Source: Deltaproteobacteria bacterium RIFCSPHIGHO2_12_FULL_43_9 (GTDB taxonomy: Bacteria; Bdellovibrionota; O2-12-FULL-43-9). Taken from it: a stretch of 11,341 bases of DNA. This document shows, in pieces, positions 6,229 through 11,341 of this stretch. A program made the position numbers and the translations under genes. Numbering within the stretch: the stretch's first letter is position 1; each line of letters begins with the position of its first letter. The DNA lies in the NCBI GenBank assembly GCA_001798265.1, contig MGRR01000115.1:8007-19347 (forward strand), written 5' to 3'. The notes below the pieces were generated by a model that saw only the letters and a list, made by a program, of their open reading frames with translations, was not told where the DNA came from and ran no database searches.

Positions 6229-6563
6229 AATCAACTCCATCAAAAGTAAAAACTATTTTCCGTCTATAGTGTTTTATAGCTAAATGTAGGGTCTGTGCTC
6301 AGCTACAAAACCAATGCCACACTTGCTTAGTTTATGCAAACAAAATGCCAATTATTTCTTAAAAAAAGTGTGTAATTTTAGGTAGTTATAAAGATCTTCC
6401 AGGCTGAAACTGACGCTAAATGTCTCCTCGAAAGCCAATCAGCGTCTTACAAATCCCTAGGATTTGAACTGAAGGGTGGTCAGGAAGGCTAGGGAAAACG
6501 TCATTGGCTACCCTGCTCATTTTGAAAGCCAGGGGTTTTGCATTATGTGGAAAAAGGGATGAA
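6229..6563. other. Gene-free AT-rich stretch between the exported protein and vapC
   Basis: I see no credible gene here. The left part (6229-6400) must hold the promoter of the exported-protein gene on the minus strand; TATAAA- and CTATAG-like sequences occur around 6265-6285, but no matching -35 is convincing. The right part holds the nested inverted repeats listed separately (6433-6509) and a further pair GACGCT (6412-6417) / AGCGTC (6441-6446). No terminator-like hairpin plus T-run directly follows vapC. Confidence 0.4.
6433..6509. repeat. 77-bp nested inverted repeat / possible structured RNA
   Basis: Three coaxial stems can be drawn. The outer stem is AGCCAAT (6433-6439) with ATTGGCT (6503-6509), continued past one mismatch and one bulge by A and CGT pairing with ACGT (6498-6501). 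The middle stem is TCCCTAG (6454-6460) with CTAGGGA (6489-6495). The inner stem is CTGA (6469-6472) with TCAG (6480-6483). An alternative hairpin AAATCC-CTA-GGATTT occupies 6451-6465. This may be a small structured RNA, an attenuator or a mobile-element remnant; the strand cannot be assigned. The pairing is seen, the function is unknown. Confidence 0.35.
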
Positions 6564-6944
6564 TTATTCGACTAAAAGTTTCAACGAAGAGAATTTAGTA
6601 AAGGCTTGAAAATCCTGATCTCTGGTTATAAGCGGGCATTCATTATCAATGCATATTTGAGCAATTAGTGAGTCTGCAAGCCTTGCTCTGTAATTTGAAT
6701 CTATAAGTGTAGCCCTTAAACTCCCGGTCCTTTCCCAGAAACCGGGTGTTATCTGCAGTAGAGGCAAATCTAAAAATATTTGTGAAATAGATTTCGGTAG
6801 TCTTGGATCGCTCAATATTTCTGTGAGAACAACGGGGGGTAAGACAGCCTGCTCCTGCTCAAGAGCATAAACTGTTGCTTCCACATCTTTGCCAGATTGT
6901 CCATTACAAAATGCAATTATAGAACTGGAATCTAAGGCGATCAT
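6564..6944 (-). CDS. vapC: PIN-domain toxin, VapC-like ribonuclease
   Basis: A complete 126-aa PIN domain, the usual VapC length. The conserved acidic metal-binding residues are in place: D5 (IALDSSSII), E42 (VLTEIL), D91 (RLADSLIA) and D109 (LITRDQDF). VapC toxins are Mg-dependent endoribonucleases that cut tRNA or rRNA and stop translation until neutralised by the antitoxin. The gene begins in an ATGA overlap with the stop of the upstream ribbon-helix-helix antitoxin gene, the standard vapBC arrangement. All four acidic residues are kept, so the toxin is probably active. The RNA target cannot be read from the sequence. Confidence 0.9.
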   Translation of the reverse strand: MIALDSSSIIAFCNGQSGKDVEATVYALEQEQAVLPPVVLTEILSDPRLPKSISQIFLDLPLLQITPGFWERTGSLRATLIDSNYRARLADSLIAQICIDNECPLITRDQDFQAFTKFSSLKLLVE

Positions 6945-7147
6945 TTTTTATCTTTACGTAGTTCATTAAGGTCTATGGAGAATTTGTACTTCCCCCTTAA
7001 TTGCAGCAGTTTCTTGTAGGCCAGGCTTGCGGCTACAAGCTGAAGCCCCTTTCGTACAGTAGCTGTTACCCCCTCTCCTGTGGACTGAAGTGCTTTTTTC
7101 AAAAGATTTTCTTCAATATGAATCGTGATTTTCTTTGCCGTACTCAT
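6941..7147 (-). CDS. vapB: VapB-type antitoxin
   Basis: A 68-aa protein with the layout of VapB-family antitoxins (VapB_antitoxin/DUF2191 type). An N-terminal ribbon and helix (KKITIHIEENLLKKALQSTG, 5-24) is the DNA-binding ribbon-helix-helix part, followed by VTATVRKGLQLVAASLAYKKL and a C-terminal toxin-binding tail LRGKYKFSIDLNELRKDKK with the 'LRGK..F..DL..LR' pattern common to partners of PIN toxins. Its TGA overlaps the vapC ATG (ATGA), so the pair is co-translated. It should hold VapC inactive and repress the operon by binding the palindromes upstream. No Shine-Dalgarno precedes the ATG at 7147, and a well-spaced promoter predicts transcription starting at or next to that ATG. Confidence 0.85.
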   Translation of the reverse strand: MSTAKKITIHIEENLLKKALQSTGEGVTATVRKGLQLVAASLAYKKLLQLRGKYKFSIDLNELRKDKK

Positions 7148-7152
7148 AGGCA

Positions 7153-7190
7153 GATTATGCCATAATCAATGCCATAAAGCAATATGGTAT
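7153..7190 (-). promoter_or_regulatory. vapBC promoter and operator
   Basis: On the minus strand TTGCTT (7182-7177) and CATAAT (7159-7154) form a -35/-10 pair with exactly 17 bp between them. The -10 is embedded in a perfect palindrome GATTATG-C-CATAATC (7153-7167). The half-site ATGCCATAA recurs at 7157-7165 and 7169-7177, a 12-bp step, and an inverted copy TATGGTAT lies at 7183-7190. This array is what autoregulation by a VapB-VapC complex would need. The predicted start (about seven bases after the -10) is 7147, the first base of the vapB ATG. The promoter lies only 12 bp beyond the stop of the EMO gene. Confidence 0.65.
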
Positions 7191-7193
7191 TGA

Positions 7194-9179
7194 TTAGCTT
7201 AGGCTTTCAGCCACTAATTCCGCAATATCCTTAGGTTTTAGTGAGGCTTCTTTATTGGTGTTTTTAATCCCATCTTCCATCATGATCATGCAGAATGGGC
7301 AGGATGAGGCGACAACGGAGGCGCCGGTTGCGGCAGCTTCTTCGACGCGATTTACGTTTATCCTTGTGCCTCTTGTCTCTTCGGCCCACATTCTTCCGCC
7401 ACCGGCCCCGCAGCAGAAGCCCTGCTTTTTGTTTCTTGGCATCTCGATTACGTTTAGTCCCGGGATGGATTTTAATATTTCGCGTGGTTCTTCAAAAATC
7501 TGATTATATCGTCCAAGGTAACATGCATCGTGATAAGTGACATTTAAGTTTGCGCCCTGCTTGAGGGTCAGTTTTTTTTCTTTGATCAGGTCGTTAATAA
7601 GCAGGGAATGGTGAATCACTTCATAGTTTCCGCCGAAGTCGGGATATTCGTTCTTAAAGGTGTTGAAGCAGTGAGGGCAGGAGGTGATGATTTTTTTAAC
7701 ATTGTATTTTTTGAATATTTCGATATTTGATTTGATTAACATCTGTCCCAGATATTCATTCCCGAGGCGTCTTGCTGTCTCACCATTGCATTTCTCTTCC
7801 TTTCCTAGGACGGAGAAGGAGACTTTAGCTGTTTGTAGAATTTTTACGATTGCCTTCGCGATTTTTTGGTTTCTCTCATCAAAGGACGCTGCGCATCCGA
7901 CAAAGTAAAGATAGTCAACATCCTTTTTCTCCGCCATCGTCGTGACACCAAGATTTTCCATCCACTTTCCTCTGTCGGTTGGTGGCAGGCCCCACGGATT
8001 TGAATAGGATTCCCAGTTGTTCATGCTCTTTTGAACCTCTGGCTCCATCTCCCCCTTCATGAGAACCAGGTTCCGTCGCATATCAATAATTTTATCGACG
8101 TGCTCGATATCAACCGGGCATGCCTCAACGCAGGCACCACAGGTTGTGCAATCCCAGATTACGTCCCTGCTTATTGCCCCACCGGTGAGAAGGGTTTGGT
8201 GTTCAACTCCTTTTCGTTTTTCTTCACCATAGGTTACAAGGTGGTGGCGCAGATCCATGATCAGTGTTCGTGGTTTTAGGGGTTTATCCGTATTTGCTGT
8301 CGGACAGAATTCATTGCATCTCCCACATTCCGTGCAGACATATGCATCGAAGTTGTCTTTCCAGGTCAGTTCTTCGACGGAACCAGCCCCATAACTTGTT
8401 ACTTTTTCATCTTCAAGGTTGATCGGGTAAAGGGCTCCGCGGTTTTTTATTCGTTTAAAAAAGATATTTGGAATCGCTGTGACGATGTGAAGATGTTTAG
8501 AGTATGGAAGGTAGCAGAGGAAAAACAGGACAGTGAGTATGTGAACCCACCATGCGGTTTCCTTGACCGTTTCCAAGGAATCTTGCATGCCAAGCGAGGT
8601 TAAAAGAGCCCCTGTTAATTTTCCGAATGGCATTAACGTTGGCGCAGACTCCGGGTCGAGGTTGATCCATGCCCCCTCAAAAATGAGTTGGGCGGCCATG
8701 AGTAGCCCGATTAAGAAAAGGATGAAAAGGGCGTCGTAGGTCGCGTGTTTGTTTATAACGAGGCGCTTGGGTTTTACGATTAAGCGACGATATGCGGCCC
8801 AGATAACAGAGAAAAATACAAGAACACAAAATAAATCTATAAAGAAATATAGGATGTTATAGGTTGTTTCTCCCAGGAAACGAAAGCTGCCACCAAAAAT
8901 TCCATGTACAATATGTTCCAGGGTTCCTATAGAGATTATGCAAAAGCCGTAAAAGATAAAGAAATGAAGGAGTCCAGGTTTGAAGTCACGGAACATCTTT
9001 GAGTGTGCAAAGACCTCGGATCCAACTGTTTTTAGCCGCCAGGGGATGTGGTCGGCTATCTTGCTGGGTTTTCCCAGCCGGGCAAATCCGATTAATTGTA
9101 TGAACCTTCGTGTGAAGACTGTTACGGCGGTTAAGAATATAATTATGAAAATTGTATTATTAAGCGAGAGGGGGAACAT
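7194..9179 (-). CDS. Membrane Fe-S/CCG-domain oxidoreductase, EtfAB:(methyl)menaquinone oxidoreductase (EMO/EtfD) type
   Basis: A 661-aa inner-membrane protein. The N-terminal part (about 7-235) has five or six hydrophobic helices and His residues (H59, H72, H89, H92, H213, H229) suited to a NarI-like cytochrome b. Two [4Fe-4S] motifs follow: C282-C285-C288-C292P and C344-C347-C350-C354P. Then come two CCG (heterodisulfide-reductase HdrD-type) units: C429, C464, C501xxC504, and C553, C589-C590, C627xxC630. The first unit has a single Cys (KCNG) where the second has CC. This order, next to etfBA, defines the EMO/EtfD family, which passes electrons from reduced ETF to menaquinone, in place of the classical ETF-quinone oxidoreductase. 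AGGAG overlaps the etfA stop four bases before the ATG. It is the last gene of the etf operon, and no terminator is visible before vapB. Confidence 0.88.
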   Translation of the reverse strand: MFPLSLNNTIFIIIFLTAVTVFTRRFIQLIGFARLGKPSKIADHIPWRLKTVGSEVFAHSKMFRDFKPGLLHFFIFYGFCIISIGTLEHIVHGIFGGSFRFLGETTYNILYFFIDLFCVLVFFSVIWAAYRRLIVKPKRLVINKHATYDALFILFLIGLLMAAQLIFEGAWINLDPESAPTLMPFGKLTGALLTSLGMQDSLETVKETAWWVHILTVLFFLCYLPYSKHLHIVTAIPNIFFKRIKNRGALYPINLEDEKVTSYGAGSVEELTWKDNFDAYVCTECGRCNEFCPTANTDKPLKPRTLIMDLRHHLVTYGEEKRKGVEHQTLLTGGAISRDVIWDCTTCGACVEACPVDIEHVDKIIDMRRNLVLMKGEMEPEVQKSMNNWESYSNPWGLPPTDRGKWMENLGVTTMAEKKDVDYLYFVGCAASFDERNQKIAKAIVKILQTAKVSFSVLGKEEKCNGETARRLGNEYLGQMLIKSNIEIFKKYNVKKIITSCPHCFNTFKNEYPDFGGNYEVIHHSLLINDLIKEKKLTLKQGANLNVTYHDACYLGRYNQIFEEPREILKSIPGLNVIEMPRNKKQGFCCGAGGGRMWAEETRGTRINVNRVEEAAATGASVVASSCPFCMIMMEDGIKNTNKEASLKPKDIAELVAESLS

Positions 9180-9186
9180 TTAGCTC

Positions 9187-10161
9187 CTATCGTATTTTCT
9201 TCGCCTCTTCTATCAGGGCTGGAACTACTTCCATCAAATCACCGACTATTCCGTAGTGGGCCAGTCCAAAAATAGGTGCGTCAGGATCTTTATTGATTGC
9301 CACAATGCATTTTGATTTTTTCATGCCCGAGACATGCTGCATAGCGCCACTTATGCCGCAAGCAAGATAAAGATCTGGTGTTACGGTTTTCCCGGACTGG
9401 CCGACCTGCCTCTCCCTTTCGGTCCAACCGGCATCTACCACGGGGCGGGAGGCTGCGATATCTCCACCAAGAACCTTTGCGAGTTCTTTCATTACCGGCA
9501 GGTTTTCCGGTTTGCCGATCCCTCTTCCTACTGCGACCAGGATCTTCTCTTTTGAAATATCCGTAGTGCCCTTCATTACACTGACTACCTCTTTAACCTT
9601 TGTCCTGATGTCATTTGGCTGGAGTTCGGTCTTGTGTTCCGAGATGTTTGCCTCTTTGTCTGTTGGTGTTGCTGCAGCGAATGCCCCTCTTTCTATGGTG
9701 GCCATTAGGGGGGTGCTTTTTAAGACAATTTTTTGCTGAAGCTTTGTATTGTACACGGGGCGTGTCCATAAAATTTTTCCATCTTTCAGTTCAAAGGCAG
9801 AGCAGTTCGATGCAAGAGCGATATTTAATTTCGTTGCGATCTTTGGTGACAGATCCATTCCCTGATACGTATGGGCAAGAAGGATAATTTCCGGGTTTCG
9901 CGCTTTGATTAGTTCAAAAGCGACCTTTGCATAACCGTCGGGCGTATATTCCTTAAGTAATGGGTTTTCTACCTTTATGACTTCGTCTACCGGTAATTTA
10001 GAGAGCCTTTTAGCGAATTCTCCGACTGAATCACCTAAAATTGCGATAATAATCTTCCCAGGTTTGATTTCTGCGTATTTTTTTGCGGCATTTATTAATT
10101 CAGGTGTTGTTTCATTGATTGATCCAAAGCGTTGTTCGGCAAAAAGCAGGATGTCACCCAT
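9187..10161 (-). CDS. etfA: Electron transfer flavoprotein, alpha subunit
   Basis: A 324-aa EtfA, normal length. The N-terminal domain (1-195) includes LLAHTYQGMDLSPKIA. The C-terminal FAD domain carries ILVAVGRGIG (207-216), AASRPVVDAGW (236-246), the diagnostic QVGQSGKTVTPDLYLACGIS (252-271) with SGAMQH after it, and NKDPDAPIFGLAHYGIVGDL (290-309). With EtfB it forms the heterodimeric carrier that takes electrons from acyl-CoA dehydrogenases and related flavoenzymes and delivers them to the membrane EMO protein encoded next. Its ATG is separated by one base from the etfB stop, and AAGGTGAT inside the end of etfB serves as the ribosome site; 7 bp separate it from the EMO gene. Nothing is missing or odd. 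Confidence 0.95.
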   Translation of the reverse strand: MGDILLFAEQRFGSINETTPELINAAKKYAEIKPGKIIIAILGDSVGEFAKRLSKLPVDEVIKVENPLLKEYTPDGYAKVAFELIKARNPEIILLAHTYQGMDLSPKIATKLNIALASNCSAFELKDGKILWTRPVYNTKLQQKIVLKSTPLMATIERGAFAAATPTDKEANISEHKTELQPNDIRTKVKEVVSVMKGTTDISKEKILVAVGRGIGKPENLPVMKELAKVLGGDIAASRPVVDAGWTERERQVGQSGKTVTPDLYLACGISGAMQHVSGMKKSKCIVAINKDPDAPIFGLAHYGIVGDLMEVVPALIEEAKKIR

Positions 10162-10162
10162 A

Positions 10163-10963
10163 TTAAATCACCTTTTCCTTATCGTGTAGAATAGAGATCA
10201 GCTTTTTTGCCGCCTCTTTTGGATCCCCCTTGATCATCTCCGCCACTTTTGCACTCTCTGGAATAAAGAGATCAACGATATCCCTCTTGTTCCCAACTAA
10301 CCCGACCTCGTCACTTTTCATTCCGATGTTGGTTGGTCCCCATTTTTCTAGTTTTTTTGTTTTGGCTTTCATTATTCCAGGCAGTGATGGATATCTCGGA
10401 TTATTAATTCCTGATTGAATCGTTAAGATAGCGGGCAGTGGAAGTTCTAGAACCTCCTCCTTCCCGTTCTCTAACTCCCTATTTATGGTTAGAGATTTTT
10501 TATCGGAATTCAGAATCAATTTGGTAATATTGGTTGAATGAACATACCCCAAAAGCTCAGCAAGGCTTTGCCCGACTTGTGACTGAAGATTATCCTCGGC
10601 CTGGACACCGGTAAGAATCAGTTCCGGTTTAATATCCCTCATCACATTTTTTAAAACACGCGCGGTGACAAACGTGTCTGATCCGTCAAATGAAGGATCG
10701 TTGAGATGAATCCCCCAGTCACCCCCCATAGCAAAGCACTTTTTTATTGTCTGTGATGCCCGCTCCGGGCCCATCAGGATTATGATTACCTCGCTGCCGT
10801 CATTCAGTCCTTCTTTAATCTGAAGTGCAGCTTCGACCGCGAACTCATCGAATATATTCATTTTGTGGACTAAATCTTCTTCTAAAATTTTATGATTTTT
10901 GGAATCGAGCTTGAATCTCGATTCCATATCAGGGACTTCTTTGACACAAACCACAATCTTCAT
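10163..10963 (-). CDS. etfB: Electron transfer flavoprotein, beta subunit
   Basis: A 266-aa EtfB, normal length. MKIVVCVKEVPD starts the Rossmann-like fold. MNIFDEFAVEAALQIKE (35-51) is the family's NPFDxFAVE-type segment. SFDGSDTF (91-98) and GVQAEDNLQSQVGQ (119-132) border the AMP (or second FAD) pocket. ELPLPAILTIQSG, then NNPRYPSLPGIMKAKTK (187-203), is the ETF-beta signature; L194 corresponds to the recognition-loop leucine that docks on acyl-CoA dehydrogenases (Leu195 in human ETF). The ATG at 10963 follows a GAGG-type ribosome site. It is the first gene of etfB-etfA-EMO, and a MITE-like element ends 22 bp upstream, so the promoter must lie inside, or on the far side of, that element. 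The sequence alone does not decide whether this ETF is simple or bifurcating; the EMO partner favours a quinone-linked non-bifurcating role. Confidence 0.95.
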   Translation of the reverse strand: MKIVVCVKEVPDMESRFKLDSKNHKILEEDLVHKMNIFDEFAVEAALQIKEGLNDGSEVIIILMGPERASQTIKKCFAMGGDWGIHLNDPSFDGSDTFVTARVLKNVMRDIKPELILTGVQAEDNLQSQVGQSLAELLGYVHSTNITKLILNSDKKSLTINRELENGKEEVLELPLPAILTIQSGINNPRYPSLPGIMKAKTKKLEKWGPTNIGMKSDEVGLVGNKRDIVDLFIPESAKVAEMIKGDPKEAAKKLISILHDKEKVI

Positions 10964-10985
10964 GTTTCCCTCTTCTCCAGCCTAA

Positions 10986-11113
10986 TAGAGCGTTTCATAA
11001 ATTTTGGTGGGTCATCCCGGCGGAAGCCGGGACCCATAAAACGCGTACTGGATTCCGGCTTTCGCCGGAATGACACAAGGGATTCATATACGCAAAATTT
11101 ATGAAACACTCTA
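10986..11113. mobile_element. 128-bp MITE-like element with 21-bp terminal inverted repeats and two internal hairpins
   Basis: The left end 10986-11006 (TA, then GAGCGTTTCATAAATTTTG) and the right end 11093-11113 are inverted copies that differ at one base of 21. Both ends carry TA at the outer edge, and CTAA occurs just outside on each side (10982-10985 and 11114-11117). A TA target duplication is typical of IS630/Tc1-mariner-type elements, so this is probably a non-autonomous derivative. Inside lie two GC-rich hairpins: CCCGGC-GGAA-GCCGGG (11016-11031) and ATTCCGGC-TTTC-GCCGGAAT (11052-11071). There is no room for a transposase, and any apparent frame across it is an artefact. Confidence 0.8.
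11011..11074. repeat. Paired GC-rich REP-type hairpins inside the MITE
   Basis: Two hairpins, 11016-11031 (6-bp stem, GGAA loop) and 11052-11071 (8-bp stem, TTTC loop), are flanked by GTCAT at 11011-11015 and its complement ATGAC at 11070-11074. They therefore form two inverted copies of the widespread 'GTCATTCCGGCGAAAGCCGG'-type repeat. The two copies differ in sequence, so they have diverged or were acquired separately. Confidence 0.7.
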
Positions 11114-11121
11114 CTAATATT

Positions 11122-11341
11122 TTATGACTCTTTTCTATACAGAAATAATAACACCATGGCAATCAAAAAATTGACGGAGTATATGACTTCACTTAATCGG
11201 TGAAGTGTGCCGAATTTTTTTGGTAAAGGAGCATCTGGAGCGACCGATTGACGTATTGAATTTAGTTCCGGGGTTATCCAGAAAGCGATATAAAGTAAAA
11301 TACCGACCAGCGAAAGGAGCAGGAGGGTTCTAGCGGGGTTT
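11122..11341 (-). CDS. DUF4149-type membrane protein, C-terminal part (runs off the right edge)
   Basis: The last 72 or so codons of a membrane protein, read from the right edge of the window to TAA at 11124-11122. It shows a hydrophobic helix (TLLLLSLVGILLYIAFWI), a loop TPELNSIRQSVAPDAPLPKK, then FGTLHRLSEVIYSVNFLIAM leading into VLLFLYRKES. The 'F..LHRLS..IY..N' pattern followed by a final transmembrane helix is what DUF4149 (TMEM205-like) proteins carry at their C-terminus. These are four-helix inner-membrane proteins of about 150 aa with no established function in bacteria. The gene is on the same strand as etfB and stops 8 bp before the MITE-like element, so it may have been the first gene of the etf transcript before the insertion. 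The N-terminus and start are not in view. Confidence 0.65.
   Translation of the reverse strand, partial: NPARTLLLLSLVGILLYIAFWITPELNSIRQSVAPDAPLPKKFGTLHRLSEVIYSVNFLIAMVLLFLYRKES

Noticed and set aside
6451..6475. Reverse complement contains AGTTCAAATCC, like a tRNA T-arm, suggesting a tRNA remnant or att site.
   Set aside because: The bases flanking TTCAAAT do not form a T-stem (only the G-C closing pair fits), and no anticodon arm or acceptor stem can be drawn nearby.
10892..11104. A 70-codon plus-strand open frame across the etfB start and the MITE.
   Set aside because: Its second half is just the REP hairpins translated, and its first half is antisense to etfB; there is no ribosome site.
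1..11341. CRISPR array, prophage genes, rRNA or tRNA genes.
   Set aside because: No regularly spaced direct repeats, phage structural or integrase genes, or rRNA/tRNA sequence were found by reading both strands.

Overview
The window looks like chromosomal DNA from an anaerobic or facultatively anaerobic Gram-negative bacterium of moderate G+C. A Desulfobacterota-like (former Deltaproteobacteria) or related lineage fits best. The reasons are an EtfB-EtfA-EMO electron-transfer operon (the (methyl)menaquinone-reducing kind), a DUF4149 membrane protein, and hairpin repeats of the 'GTCATTCCGGCGAAAGCCGGAAT' class cut short here (see the repeat entry), which are common in such genomes. No rRNA, tRNA or other taxonomic marker is present, so the lineage is an inference.

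Left region (1-2882, minus strand): the 5' end of a thioredoxin reductase gene runs off the left edge. Upstream of it lie a 671-aa secreted protein with a C-terminal permuted NlpC/P60 (YiiX/DUF830-like) hydrolase domain, a 68-residue membrane-anchored or exported small protein, and a small cytosolic protein whose last codons and stop are supplied by an inserted hairpin repeat.

Middle region (2883-5318, plus strand): a divergent intergenic region leads to a two-gene, translationally coupled operon. It encodes a ThDP-dependent 2-oxo-acid decarboxylase (indolepyruvate/phenylpyruvate decarboxylase type) and a stand-alone RibD C-terminal-type reductase. The pairing does not match a pathway I can name.

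Accessory islet (5319-7193, minus strand): this visibly AT-rich stretch holds an unrecognised exported protein whose layout is helix, Ala/Gly hydrophobic hairpin, helix. Next come about 335 bp without a gene that contain a long nested hairpin, and then a VapBC-type toxin-antitoxin pair. The vapB promoter has a perfect palindrome over its -10 box and may give a leaderless mRNA.

Right region (7194-11341, minus strand): etfB, etfA and a membrane Fe-S/CCG-domain oxidoreductase (EMO/EtfD) form a tight operon. It should carry electrons from acyl-CoA dehydrogenases or similar flavoenzymes to the menaquinone pool. A 128-bp MITE-like element with near-perfect 21-bp terminal inverted repeats, enclosing two GC-rich hairpins, sits just upstream of etfB. 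It separates etfB from the 3' end of a DUF4149 gene that runs off the right edge.
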